Below are positions 46,296-58,237 of a stretch of 64,000 nucleotides of DNA, one piece after another. The stretch covers positions 263,237,111 through 263,301,110 of the forward strand of contig OX422219.1 of assembly GCA_949130495.1 (NCBI GenBank), read 5' to 3'. Both the position numbers and the translations under genes were made by a program. Within the stretch, counting starts at the first letter, position 1; every line of letters begins with the position of its first letter. Under the pieces are notes generated by a model. That model ran no database searches. It was not told the DNA's origin and was given only the letters and a program-made list of their open reading frames with translations. The stretch is from Sambucus nigra (taxonomy: Eukaryota; Streptophyta; Magnoliopsida; Dipsacales; Adoxaceae).

Positions 46296-47117
46296 AGTTG
46301 CCCTCTTTTTCTGAGATTTTTCCTAGTTTGATTTTAGCCCTTTTTTCTTTTAGGTCCAAGGTTTAGGGGCATTCCTTTGGGAAGTAATTAATAGTCCTAG
46401 AGGGTTATTGTGGGTAGATATTGCCCTAGGCTAAAGTGGGGACATTTGGGCTTACCCCGAGGGCTAGTTTGTGTAGGTTAATGTCCGTAAGATATAGGAA
46501 GTTAACCTAAAAATAAATTGGAGATAAAATGTGAATGTTGGGACTTTTGGGAGTCAATTATTAAGGGAGACTCATTTTGACGATTTACGGTTTTGTGTTG
46601 GGCTCTTGGAGACTAGTGTGAGTCTATGGCACTTCAGGTCTTAGGTCATCAATAAAATATGACACTAAGAATAAGAAATGCATATTATAAAATGTGGTAC
46701 TAAATGAATAAGTACAAATGAACGATTTTTGAGAATGTAAAAGTGAATAATTTCAAAAATGGAAAAATGATTTTCATAAATGGTAATTTATGATTACACA
46801 CCTCTTTAAATCGCTATCATAAGGGAAGTTGCGCGCATGTGGTGAAGCCCCTAGATAATGAATGCAGGGTGGATATAGTCCCTAGGCCATATGAGCATTT
46901 ATTGTATTTCTCTGCGCTGGTTAGGTGATTCTGGGTGTGGTCATGAATATCCCACAGACATATGGCCGCTTCCCGACGTTTCGGTAGGTTCCCAGGTTGT
47001 CTTGTTTGATAGGCCCTGGAAGATGATAGCCATTTGGGGGTATGTCCAGTGGGGAAACCCGGAGGGATGGTCTTAGATATGTTAAAGAAATTCATGATAA
47101 TGAATTTTCTTTAAATA

Positions 47118-47454
47118 CATTTCCTGGATGGAAGAAGGGAAATGGGATAAACGTTTTGTCTTTGGATACATTTGCCGGATGGAAGAAGGGAAATGGAAGC
47201 ATATGATATGAAAAGGCATTTTTATGATAAATAAAAGGGCTTTGAATACACTTCCCAGATGGAAGAAGGGAAGTGGGATCTTATGAAAAAGTAAAGCATT
47301 TTTATGATAATAAAACTTTCTTTAAATATGTATTTTTCCTGGATGGAAGAAAGGAAATAAAATTGGTAAAGAAAGTTTTGAAAAGAGATTGAATTGATAA
47401 ACATTTGATAAAATGAATTACCCTAGATGCATTTCCTAAAGAAATTAGGAACTG
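47118..47454 (+). repeat. Hairpin repeats with co-varying stems, GL4 5' LTR
   Basis: Five copies (47118, 47169, 47249, 47331, 47430) of an inverted repeat around a TGGATGGAAGAAG-like loop. Stems: CATTTCC/GGAAATG, CATTTGCC/GGGAAATG (one mismatch), CACTTCC/GGAAGTG, TATTT-TT-CC/GGAAATA, and a decayed fifth. Two copies carry compensatory changes on both arms. Confidence 0.75.
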
Positions 47455-47582
47455 TGCCTTTAGATGGTAAACGAATTTATTTATGTATCCTTGAGTTGTG
47501 GTAGATGAGACCTCTCATACATATATATATATATTGATTACGTGTTGAGGGTCTAATGGATCTCGACGATTAACCTTGCCTA

Positions 47583-47646
47583 AGTAGTAGTGTCTCGGGG
47601 GGGGTTCCTTATTTGGATTTCGCTTCGCGAGACACCCCACGCACGA
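47583..47646 (+). repeat. GGGGTTCC recurrent block, copy 4 (GL4 5' LTR)
   Basis: tagtagtgtc, GGGGTTCCTTATTTGG, TTTCGCTTCGCGAGA, ACCCCACGCACGAA. The inner TCGC-TT-CGCGA hairpin is the strongest of the eight copies. Confidence 0.72.
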
Positions 47647-48382
47647 ATAGGGTATAAGTGTTGAGACTGGGGAGAAGTTAGCCCTTAGTACTTGGGTTAA
47701 CTAGGGTATTTCATTGTTATTGCGCTAGGTTGTGCTTTTAGATTGAGAGGTGATAAATATTATGTTAGTTGTGAGAGAATTACGTACTTAACTGTCCTGC
47801 ATTTTAGTCACATGGTAATCATATCAAACCGGGCCCTGCCCGTCTATATTTATTTGTTTTGCATGCAACTCTTTGTCCGTTCAGGTGCTTTACCGCAAGG
47901 ACACCCATATTGACATTTCCTTTCCATTTGTCATGGAGATACAGCATATTTCGGATGTTGTAGGTTATTTGTATTAGACGTTTCTTTCCATTGTACTCTA
48001 GTTATGTTCAGTTTATTTATTCGGACGTGTTGCCCAAGCATTGCACACATTTATTATAATGTATTATTTAATGTGCATTACTCCGTGTAACTATTTGTAT
48101 TGGTCTGTTAATCAACAGCTTATTCGGTGTTATTTATTATATTATCATTCTTTATCCGTTGATTTTTGATATCCTACAATTTTTGCAAATTGGATTGTCT
48201 AAGTGTTTTTCTTTCATTTACAAAATTTTAAATTCGACAGTCCGTTTTCTAAAATGATTGTTGGTTATCTCGTACTATTATTTTAATCGACATTGATGCT
48301 GAGCATGGAGCATCTATGATTCCTGTGATTATTAGAGTATTGGGATGGCCACCTATTATTTTAGTAGGAAGGTTGTCACAGA

Positions 48383-48394
48383 TGATATCAGAGC
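48383..48394 (+). other. Primer-binding site of GL4, one mismatch
   Basis: TGATATCAGAGC: the canonical TGGTATCAGAGC with G to A at the third base. Confidence 0.8.
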
Positions 48395-49098
48395 ATCAGG
48401 TTCTAGAGTCCTTAGGAATCTGTGCGGACGTATTACTCCATCCGCGTTACTTTTAATTTGACATAGAGCCTTAAGATTAAAATCATTGAATTATTTTATG
48501 AGATTTCATTCTCCTGCTATGATATGAGAACCTCGAAAATCTTTTGTGCGTTCGTGTGAGACTCGTAAGTCGTCAGATGAAGGGCGTCAGAGAAGGCCGT
48601 GGCGAAGCGACATAAGATGGGATTACTAAGAGCTGTAAGTTATAGTCGGGGAGGAGGGACGCTTTAGAGGTTGCTCCCTTTGTACCACTATCTTACATTG
48701 CTTTTGCGACTACTAAGTATAGTTGATATTGTTTTCCAAGTGCCGCTACCAGTAGAGAGTGGTAGTAAGCTTGGGGTTTCAGGCGACGCTGATTTGAAGT
48801 TGAGAAGTCCTTAACAAGGACTACATGTTGAAATGTGGTCGGTTGGAGGAAGTGTAATCTCATTTGGTGAGAGTATAATGTCCAGGAGTTTTGGCCTAGA
48901 GAGGGGTATAGAAGTACCCATGTGCGAAGATTGGAGGAAAATATTTCACCCATAGGAGTAAGGTTGAAGGGGCAAAAATGGTAGTCACCATATTTTGGTG
49001 GAACAGGAAGTTTTGCCTATAGAGAGAGTCCTTCAGTGAAAATGATAGGCTCACAAATAAGTGATGCTGACACTTCTACAGAAGTAGTGTTCGTGAGA

Positions 49099-49124
49099 CC
49101 CCAACGGTGGACATCCACCCGGGG
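49099..49124 (+). other. Conserved hairpin in the GL4 body
   Basis: CCCC, AAC, GGTGGA, CA, TCCACC, C, GGGG; counterpart of 25057-25082 with identical stems. Confidence 0.65.
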
Positions 49125-49838
49125 AAGACTCATTAAACTAAGGTCGGGGAGGCCAGAAGAATGTCTCTTTATTGAAGAAGTTAAGGGAACTACGCATTTT
49201 GATCTGGTTGTTTGAAGATCAAGGGAAAGAATAAGGTTCCTAGTTAGGGCGTGGAGGGAAGTATCTTAGGTGGATAAAGACTAGAATATTATGTCTGAGA
49301 ACCATTAGTAGTGTCCAGGGTGATTGGCAAGGATGTTTGCGGAAATCCCACCGTAGGTGAGGGTGGTGCATTCCTTATGATAAGAGGGTGTAGTCTTGTA
49401 TTAACCCTAGATTCGGGTGTGTATATTGAGCTTGTGGTGGTAACCATGTTATTTTATACAGTACCTATATGACTTCCATGGTAGGGAAGTTTTATATCTT
49501 TCCTTCACTCGTTATAAGGCGAGTGATGATACTTTAAAAGTATACGTGTGGTATGTGCTACTCGTATTATATGTATTATACGAGTGGAGTTATTTTGGTT
49601 TGGGTGGAGTGATAGAAACGGGATAAATCGAGAGGCTATCCTATTTCTAGTTCTAGAGAAGAACTAGTTGTTCTATACTATCTCTCCTGGATACAGGTTG
49701 AGACTCTATAGAGGTGGTTTACGGTATGTAGGTAGTTTTTATTTCTTGTGTTGTTTGTTCTGTTCGATTGTCTATTTGTTTTGCTTGTGTATGGTGTTTC
49801 TTTATCTCCACAACCAACAAGTTAAGTCTATTATTTTG

Positions 49839-49888
49839 GAGGGGTTCCTTGTTTGGATTTATCTCTGCAAGACACTCCGCGCATGAAC
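49839..49888 (+). repeat. GGGGTTCC recurrent block, copy 5 (GL4 body)
   Basis: GGAGGGGTTCCTTGTTTGG, then decayed inner part and CACTCCGCGCATGAA. Confidence 0.6.
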
Positions 49889-50338
49889 CTTAACGACGTT
49901 GGAAGTGGAGAGATGTTGTATTTTCTTTCTTTTTTTTCTTCCTTCTTTTTGTTTGGTTAGATGCTGGGTTGGAAGGTTTAACCGAGAATCACATAGTAGA
50001 GTTATTAAGGGGCTAACATAAAATTAAAGTGCGAGATATGAGCACTGTAATAGTCGTTCCCTCGGATCGATGTGGGGGAAACTTGGATAAGAAAGTCGGA
50101 TGGAGACTTATGATTTTGCCTTAATAAGAAGGCCATATAAAAATATGTATGTATATATATTGAGATAAAGTATTTGTGGCATCTTACAGAAAGTAAATGC
50201 CTGGTTAGTTAATTTTTTAGCTAATTGTGTTGGTAGGACTTGGAAGTAGAAGTGCATTAGTAGAGTTACGAGTTAGAGTCTTAGCGGTCCCGATCATGTG
50301 TCTTCGACCGTTACATCTCAATGATCGACGATGCGAGG

Positions 50339-50401
50339 TAGTAGTGTAACGGGAGGGTTCCTTGTTTGGATTTCACCTCGGCGAGACGTCCCACGCATGA
50401 A
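50339..50401 (+). repeat. GGGGTTCC recurrent block, copy 6 (GL4 body)
   Basis: gtagtagtgta, GGAGGGTTCCTTGTTTGG, then GCGAGACGTCCCACGCATGA; preceded by a cgacgat element as in the LTR copies. Confidence 0.65.
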
Positions 50402-50696
50402 ACCGAGCTAATGTCGGAAGTCGGGAAAGGTCTTGGACACTAGGGATATAATTAGTATTATACTTATCCGACTTGATTAGGATATAGATCGACTATAGGA
50501 TTTTGAGGACGTACGACCCTTAGGGCATGCGACATCGTTTTAAGAGATGGTAGGGAGTTTACCGCAATAAGTTTGTGTGTTAACTCTAAGAAGGATTAGG
50601 TCCCCAGAAAGAAGAAGTATGGGATCTCGAGCGATGCGGGATGTTAGGCCATAATAGGTGGGGCCTCTCTTAGATAGAGCGTTGTGTTGGTAACCT

Positions 50697-50937
50697 ATCT
50701 TTCGAGGAGTTGAAGTATGAGTTGGCTTTTACTCCGGCACTTGTGTTGTTAAGATCGAGAGTGGATTTAACCAATGATTCTTTTCCAGGAACGAGAATTA
50801 TTAATACGATTGTTTATGCGCCTCGCAGGCCTAAACCTCCTGAGGAGTATTATCCCCCGCATGATGTAGAGTTCATTGCGGTAGTATTCACCTTAAAGAA
50901 ATAGAGGCACTACTTCCTGGGCAGGAAATTAGTCTTT
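50697..50937 (+). pseudogene. RNase H relic in GL4
   Basis: A 65-codon open stretch (50710-50904) resembles gypsy RT-connection/RNase H: ELAFTPALVLL, then IVYAPRRPKPPEEYYPPHD and VEFIAVVFTLKK, followed after a stop by RHYFLGRK. Compare the [19 protein letters not shown] segment of TKY. The catalytic aspartate region is missing or unrecognisable. It shows that the now non-coding body descends from a gypsy pol gene. The same remnant is in GL5 on the other strand (57631-57850). No function is expected. Confidence 0.75.
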
Positions 50938-51746
50938 TTACGAGAGACAAGATGGAGTTCGTAAAGGACTATCAAATGGATATTCCCTTTCGCTAAGGAG
51001 ATACGAATGGGGTAGCTAAACCGCTAAGTAGAAAACCCGTCGGAGAGATTTATTGGGGAACGGAATAACAAGTGGAACGAGCTTAACCAAGGGGATGCTA
51101 TAGTAAGAGCGTTCACGTCAGTGATTGACGAATTCACCTACTAGTATGAAGAGACTAGTGGCGGAATGAGGAAGGATGGGAGTAGTAGCTTTATGGATCA
51201 AAATTTATGTACGATAGTTCGGATCGTTCCCTATAAGTATAGTGACATGTGTGTGGCCTAGTGTAGTTGGTTGAGAAATTTGCCTGTCTGTTGGAATGGA
51301 ACCAGTGGACAATATATTTCTTGGGCATAGAGTGGTCCGGGAATATTTCTTTAACGATTGGGGCTCCTTGAGCCGCATACTTTTAAGGGCTACACCAATG
51401 TGAATAGATGTTAGTAGTGTTGGGGTAGAGAGATTATATGTTATTGTAGTTATTCCCTGGCAAAGGTATAACATGATTTGAGAAGAAAGGAAATTTGTGT
51501 CGAGATATGTAGGTATCTCCTTCGGTAGCAAAAAGATAGGATCGATAGTTCCTGAGGAACGATTTGGTGCTATGTTAGAGCACGGAGAAGGTAGACTAAG
51601 ACCGAATATTGATGATCTTAGTCTGAGTCCTATGGGGGCACCGTATTGCCAAGGGGTTTGCTAAGATGATAGAACGGTAGTTTAGTACCGTATACCTTTA
51701 GATGATTATACATTACGCCTGAATTCTTAGGGCAAAATTCCCTTCT

Positions 51747-51759
51747 AAGGGGGGTAGTA
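51747..51759 (+). other. Polypurine tract of GL4
   Basis: AAGGGGGGTAGTA directly before the 3' LTR. Confidence 0.85.
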
Positions 51760-52816
51760 TGTAAGATCCCAGGATTTTGAGCGACTATTTTATATTATTT
51801 TGCCTAATGGGCCAATTTTATCAAATAGGGAAAGTTGGGGTAAATACTATTTCCCATGATATTTAGGGATAATATTTACTATGATTTGTCTATTTGCCAT
51901 TATGATAAGGTAAATAACATTATATTGTGTTTTATTGCGTCGTTATACGTTATATGGCGATTATGACCTATATTTAAAGTTGGGTATAATTAATGAAACA
52001 AAATGAAATTAGAACATAAAAATAGTCCACGTTATTCCGAATGCCAAAATAGGGGGTGCGGTTGTTTTTAGAATAGTCCAGATAGTCGAAATAAGTGCCA
52101 AGTTGTATTTTTTAGATTTGGGCATTTTTTAAGGGTTATGACTCAATTAAGTGGTTACGAGTCATTTTAATGGTGTATTAACTCTTAAAAGAGGGGAATT
52201 ATGTTTTAAGACCCGTATAAGTCTCACACCCCTTTTATTTTCACAATCTTATGTGAGAAGCCAAGAGAGAGAGAGAGAGAAGAGAGAGTTGGGAGAAATG
52301 GAGAGAAAGAAAGAAAAATGGAAGATTTGGGCTGGAATCCGTTGCTACCGAAGGAGGATACAAGACTACAACCTCGAGGCAAGTTTCTTACTTGCTAGAT
52401 ATTGATTTAATGTGATAATTGCATGTATAGTTAGTTTTTGGGAGATTTAAACCATTTATGGGTTTTTGGTGTTTAACCCTTAAATCTTTGTTTTAGATTG
52501 ATTTGAGATGAAAATATTAGTTAGTAATTGTGTAGAAATGATTTGGGAACAATTATTGTTGTTAGTGTTTGAAGCAATCATGGATTTAAGGGTTTTGGGA
52601 TTTTAGGATTTGTACAACCCGTAGCCCAAACTGGGCCAATTTGCAGGGCCGATTCGATTCGGGCAAGGGGAAGGTTACAGGTCTGGTTAAACCGAATCAA
52701 TTCAGGTTGGATCCGAATCAATTCGGCTAAGGAAAAATGTTAGTTTTACTCACCGAATCGATTCGATTTCAGGGCGAATCGATTTGCAACCAGGGGCGAA
52801 TCGATTCGGTTGCTTC
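51760..52816 (+). repeat. GL4 3' LTR, first part
   Basis: tgtaagatcccagg start; matches 45220-46287 closely, with TATA-like gtataag (52215), GA leader (about 52265-52310), donor CGAG|GCAAGT (52379) and palindrome array (52648-52816). It ends abruptly within the array. Confidence 0.87.
52648..52816 (+). repeat. AATCGATT palindrome array, GL4 3' LTR (left side of break)
   Basis: Five GAATCGATTC-like sites, several already altered to AATCAATT. The break to GL5 falls inside the array. Confidence 0.82.
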
Positions 52817-53612
52817 AGAAGTGTTAACGACACTTATTCTGGAGCCTATCATTCCACTGAAGGGATCTTTCTTCCTTATACCTACCTCATCTTGGGGTAT
52901 GGCTTCCCTACCAGTATAACTCTTTATTCACTATCGGTCTCTGACCGAACCTCGTGTGAACATTTGAGGATCTACCTTCTCCTCATTTCAGTTATCCCTG
53001 AGAAACTCGCTAATGAAAATGTCCACCAGGTTTCTTCATGGGCAAAACTTCCTGCACCCATAAATATGCTGACTACGTTCCCACCATTTCAACACTAGGC
53101 CAAAACACCTGGACCATATACTTCTACCGAATGAGGATGCGTCTCTTCTATCTTACTTCAATGTGTGGCCCTTATCATGGGCTCTTCTCAAGTTCGATTT
53201 AACGTCGATTGGAATCCCAGGCTTAATACCACTCTCTACTTCTAGCGGTACATGGAAAAACTATACCTATTGTATTTAGTAGTCGCAGTAGGAAGATAAG
53301 AAAATGCCACAAAAAGGGAGTGACCCCAAAGCGGTCCTCATCCCCGACCACAACTTACAGTTGCTTGTAATCCTATCTCGTGATGCCTTCACAACGACCT
53401 CATCTGGCACCCTTCTTTATTCGACCTACTAATCTCATACGAACGCGCAACAGATTCTATGGGTTCTACCTCATGGCAGGAGAATGAACTATCATTAGAA
53501 AAATCAACGATCTTAATCCTAAGGCTCTATGTCCAATCAAAAGCAACGCTGAAAGCGTAAAGCGTTCACACTGACTCCTAAGGACTCTAGAACCTGATGC
53601 TCTGATACCATC
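52817..53612 (-). repeat. GL5 second internal region, 5' fragment
   Basis: Closely matches 59571-60417, but lacks about 60 bp (between two cacta motifs near 53095). Primer site at 53599-53610. Non-coding. Confidence 0.85.
53599..53610 (-). other. Primer-binding site after the shared GL5 LTR
   Basis: Minus-strand TGGTATCAGAGC followed by ATCAGG; lying just outside what would be the 3' LTR, it proves the dimer arrangement. Confidence 0.9.
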
Positions 53613-54113
53613 TGTGATAACCCACTCAGCAAAATATGGGGTGGCCATCCCGATACTCCAATCTAACAGGAATCATGGATGGGATCATTCTCATCATCGC
53701 AACAAAAGAAAAAGTATGTGGATAACCACTCAATATTTCAGAAAAATGGGTTGCCAAAAATTTTGGTTTTAAAGTTAAGGAAAGAATTTAAACAACCCAA
53801 TTTAAAAAAAAGGTGGAAACCCCAAAGATATAATATTACATACACATGAAGTATACAATAAGGAACCGAATATATTGTCGGTCAAAAGGCTCTTACAACA
53901 ATGATATTAAGCAAGTTCAGTAAATTACATGATACATTACATTAGACAATTACAAAAGCTTGGTCCTCACGCTCGAGTCAATGACCCAATCATAACTAGA
54001 GTACAAGAATGAAAACGCCTATACCAAGTATCCCGTAATATCCGTAAAGTATCACGGCTCCCCAAACACATTGGAATAGGAAAGTTAGAACGGGCGTCCT
54101 TGCAGCGGAGCAC

Positions 54114-55810
54114 CTAAGATGATGTAAGATTCATGAACGACAATAAATATGAACGGGTCAGGGCCCGGTTTTATATGATCACCAGATGAATAAAGAGTAT
54201 GACAATTATGAATAATAAATCATGACTAATAGGAATAAAAATCTTCCTACACAATTTAATGCATAAGCTAAGACATTATAAATAATCATAGATCTAATTT
54301 AATTAAACAGGAGGATAAGAATGATTAACATTAATTTAAAATCTTTCATCAAGAACACTAATCAATTTCATAGTTTCGTTCCTTATCAGGAAATATAATA
54401 ATAATTATAAGCTCTTTGTGGCTTTCCATTCCTTATCAGGAATATCATCATTATCATATGCTCTTTGTGGCATGTCATTATGCTCTTTATGGCATTTATC
54501 ATACATCAAGTCCCACTTGATTAAGAATTGTTATATTCTTATACATATAACGATTCTAAGACCTCCCCTCCGAGTTTACCCACTGGGCGCGCCCCTAAAT
54601 GACTATCATCTTCCAAGGCCTATCGAACAAGAAAACCTGGGCACCAATAACGCAAGACGTCGGGAAGAGGCCATATGCCTGAAGGAGAGTTATGACCACA
54701 CCAAGAATCACCTCACCAGTGCACAAACATACAATAATCGTTCATATGGCCTAGGACTATATCCACCGTGCATTCATTATCCAGGGGGCATCACTTCACG
54801 CGCGAACTTCCCTTATGATAGCATTTAGAGAGGTGTGTTTAAGTAAATTATCATTTACCAGATTCATGATTAAGTAAATTATCATTTACCGTAATCGTTA
54901 CCATTTCCATTTCATTTTCATTTACCCTTTTTCATATGTATGTTTCGTTTTATACGATACCATAGTCATTTACATTATTGTAAATACCTCATATTTTTCC
55001 CGGAGCCATACCTAATTCATCTTATCATTGTAACCTTAATGAATGAATAAACTTTCAAATTATACTCCCAAGATTCGTTTGTGGTGTTATTGTAAACCAT
55101 CAACGTAGCTCAATTGAGCTTCTAAAGTCACCCAATATAATACTACAACTCCTTATCTCATAATGATCAACTTAAAAGAAAAGAATGCCCTAACATCAAT
55201 TGGCATACCCCCGAAACAACCCCATTTAATTCAATTCTATTCTAGGGGGTTACCCCACTCATCTAGGACTCTAGAACTCTAAGTTTACTTCATATAAGAA
55301 GGTTCATAGGTCCTAAGCCTAAAGAAAAAGAAGAAAATTTGAGTTAGAAAAACAACTCAAAAATAGCCTGATTCTGAATCGATTCACCCCAGGCAGCGAA
55401 TCAATTGGGATGACAAATCCAACATTCTACAATTGGCCAAATCGATTCGGCTTTAACCCGAATCGATTCGGATTTGCAGATATATAGGCTGACCCCTTAG
55501 TGAATCGATTCTCCCTAGGGCCGAATCGATTCGCCCCTGCGAATTGGCCAAGAAGGGGCTGCGGGTTATGAACCCTAGCTTTTCCCCCAAATTTATTTCT
55601 ACTCCAAATTTACACACATCCATCAAGATTAAACTCCCCCAAATCATCCTACATGATTATCTACTATTATAATCCCCAATATCATCAATATAAGCCATGA
55701 TTAGGGTTCAAACCCCATAAAATCCATAATTTCCATTTGATTCACATACACACAACAATCACAACAATTTATTCATCTTAAATCGTATATTAGCAAGTAG
55801 AAAAACTTGT
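54114..55810 (-). other. Candidate LTR leader intron, GL5 middle LTR (donor one base off)
   Basis: 1697 nt on the minus strand; hairpin ACAAGT-TTTTCT-ACTTGC still forms mostly. Counterpart of 60920-62623. Confidence 0.4.
55372..55535 (-). repeat. AATCGATT palindrome array, GL5 middle LTR
   Basis: Six sites, four perfect, about 0.86-1.02 kb from the LTR start. Confidence 0.87.
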
Positions 55811-56389
55811 CTTGAGGTATAAATCTCATATTTCTTCTCGGTAGAAACAATCCAAGCTTCAATCTTTCTCTTTTCTTCTTTTTCTCCTCTTTTCTCCACA
55901 CTTCTCTTCCGCTCTCTAGGTTTGGTAACACCCAAATGAGAAATGAAATAAGGTGTAAGACTTAAAATTGTAGATTAAGTCTAAAATTCCCAACTTAAAT
56001 GGTTAATACAACATTAAAATAACTCCCAAATACGCATATAAGTTAAAACCAGTCAAAAGTGCTCGAAACCTAAAAATACAATATGGCACATATTTTGACT
56101 ATCTCGCACATTCCGGGACTAACTACGCCCTCTAAATCAGCATCCGGTAATTTTATAATTTATTTTGAGTTCCGGTTTCATTCAAACCATAACGTCATTT
56201 AAAACACATGACACTATAAAATACAACCTGGTGATATTTACTTACACGTACAGTAAATACGCAACAATCCAGTAAATATTAATTTTCAACTCATTCAATT
56301 AATATTTACTCCATTTCCCACATTTTATATAATTACCTTATGCAGTAAATTAATTTAAAATGAGTCTCTTAAAAGCGAGGGTCGTTACA

Positions 56390-56401
56390 TACTCCCCCCT
56401 T
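56390..56401 (-). other. Polypurine tract of GL5
   Basis: Minus-strand AGGGGGGAGTA directly before the LTR start at 56389. Confidence 0.85.
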
Positions 56402-57630
56402 AGGAGGGAATTTTACGCTCAAAATTCAGGCGTACCCTAATCGCATAAAGGGAACGCATAAAGAGTATACCATTCTAAACTATCATTTTATCACTCTTAA
56501 CAAACCCTTCGTTGTTGTGGCGTCCCCAATGGACTCGGACTAAGGTCGTCACTATCGATCTCGATCTACGTTCTTCATGCTCTAACATGGACCAAAGCCT
56601 TCCTCACGAACTATCGATCCTATCTTCCTATGGAGGAAGATGATACCCACATGACTCGGCGCAAATAGCCTTACTTCCTGAATCATGTTACATCCCTCCT
56701 CGGGGATACCTACACCAACGCTAAATTGCTTAATCCCAACACTGCATAACTACTCTTCGTATAAGCGGAGCCCTTTTAAAGTATACGGCTCAATAATCTC
56801 AATCCTTAAAGAAATGTTCTGGAACCACTCCAAGTCCAAGGAACATATTGTTTGCTGGTTCCATCCAACGAGTATGCGAATTACTCAACCGGCTATGCCA
56901 GGCCACTCGCGGTGCCATACCTTAGAAAATGATCTGAATTATTGTACGGGAATTTCCATCCATACAAACTACTGCTCCCATCCATCCATTTAGCGTAAGA
57001 CGCACATTCAAGATATGCCTTTCGGCATTAGGTTAGCTTCCTCCATTCCTCCATCCACTCTAGGGTGGTAAGATATACGCCATTTCCATAAGGTTCCCAT
57101 TACTTCCTGGAAACATTTCCAAACCTTTGACATAAATATCTAGTCTCGGACCACCACTATTGATAGGCACTTCATATGGTTCTACCACTCCTCTACATAG
57201 AGCGAGGCGTACTCCTCTACATTGAGTCCGCCCATAATGGATGGAAAAGCAATGATTTGGTCAAACTATCAACACTTTTCTCAAATAGGATCATGACCAG
57301 TTCGGTGCCAGCAATTCAATGAAAATGTCTATAAATGTACCTTTCTTTGTTCCACTACTACTCTTCTTCACACGAGTAGGTGAAACGGTCAGTCACAGAT
57401 ATGAATGATCTTGCTACAAAGTCTTCCTAGTTGTGCTCATTCTACTTGGCTTTCCATGCCTTCACTAATTTCTCCGACGGGTTTTTTACTCGACGTATTT
57501 ACTACCCCAATCACATTCCCTTAGCGAATGGGAATATCCAATCAATATTTCATTATGAACTTCACACACCAACACGATTCCTCCCACAACATATTGCAAC
57601 AACTTGTTGCTCGCGAAAAAGACCAAGCTT

Positions 57631-57850
57631 CCTGCCCAGGAAGTAGTGCCTCATTTCTTTAAGGTGATTACTACCGTAATGAATTTTAAATCAAGCGTGG
57701 AATAATACTTCCCCCAAGGTTCAAGTTTGTGAGACGCATAAACAATGGGTCCATGCTCCAGTATTATTACTCCCCATTCCGGGAAGAGACTTATTCGTTA
57801 AATCCACCCTCGAGCTTAACAACATAGGCTCAGGAGTAAAAGTCAACTCA
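57631..57850 (-). pseudogene. RNase H relic in GL5
   Basis: Minus-strand ELTFTPEPMLLSSRVDLTN matches the ELAFTPALVLL part of the GL4 relic. After a frame change comes GPIVYASHKLEPWGKYYSTLD and LKFITVVITLKK, ending at a stop followed by RHYFLGR-like sequence in the shifted frame. It is a little closer to a functional RNase H (IVYASHKL) than the GL4 copy (IVYAPRRP), but frame-broken. It is evidence of descent from gypsy pol; no activity is expected. Confidence 0.75.
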
Positions 57851-58171
57851 TCCTTTTAACTCCCCGAAAGTTAAGTTACCAATGAGACACTCTATCTAAG
57901 AGAGGCCTCATCTCCTTCAGCCTAACCTTCCAAATCTCTTGATATTCCATACTTCTCGTTCCTAGGGACCTAATCCCTCTTAGAGTTAACCCACAACCTA
58001 TTAGCGGTCAACACCCTACAATCTTCCTAAATCAACGTCACATGCCCTAAAGGCCTTATGTCCTAATAATCCTAAGGTTGATCTATATATATCCTATCTA
58101 AGTCGTATAGGTATGATACTAAGTATATCCCTGGTGCCCAAGACCTTTCTCAACTTTCGACATTCTCTCAG

Positions 58172-58237
58172 TTTCATGTGTGGGACATCTCGCCAAAGTG
58201 AAATCCAGACAAGGAACCCTCCCATTACACTACTACC
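58172..58237 (-). repeat. GGGGTTCC recurrent block, copy 7 (GL5 body)
   Basis: Minus-strand gtagtagtgta, GGAGGGTTCCTTGTCTGG, then GGCGAGATGTCCCACACATGAA; counterpart of 50339-50401. Confidence 0.65.

Larger units (their letters stand above)
45840..47884 (+). other. Candidate LTR leader intron, GL4 5' LTR
   Basis: Donor CGAG|GCAAGT (with hairpin GCAAGT-TTCTT-ACTTGC) and acceptor GTCCGTTCAG|GTGC both intact. A cgggccctgcccg inverted repeat lies about 45 nt upstream of the acceptor. 2045 nt. Confidence 0.5.
45220..48380 (+). repeat. GL4 5' LTR (3.2 kb)
   Basis: 3161 bp, tgaaacaaccc to ggttgtcaca. Contains TATA-like catataag (45674-45680), GA-rich leader (45723-45780), donor 45840, AATCGATT array 46116-46295, CCCTG-type module 46811-46890, hairpin repeats 47118-47454, GGGGTTCC block 47583-47646 and acceptor 47884. 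Confidence 0.9.
48381..51759 (+). other. GL4 internal region, mostly non-coding
   Basis: 3379 bp. It begins with a one-base-altered primer site and the shared leader. No gag, protease, RT core or integrase is readable. It holds the conserved hairpin (49099-49124), two GGGGTTCC blocks (49839-49888, 50339-50401) and an RNase H relic (50697-50937). Confidence 0.75.
53613..56389 (-). repeat. GL5 middle (shared) LTR
   Basis: 2777 bp, minus-strand TGTAACGACCC to TTATCACA. Donor position (55810) reads CAAG|ACAAGT, one base off; acceptor CTTAG|GTG at 54114. Palindrome array 55372-55535, including CCGAATCGATTCGG (55458-55471). Short inverted repeats ATTCC/GGAAT around 54380-54445. Confidence 0.88.

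Noticed and set aside
54418..54828. 136-codon plus-strand frame and its twin at 61224-61568 as a gene
   Set aside because: Antisense to the GL5 LTR intron region and repeated only through the LTR; no recognised domain.
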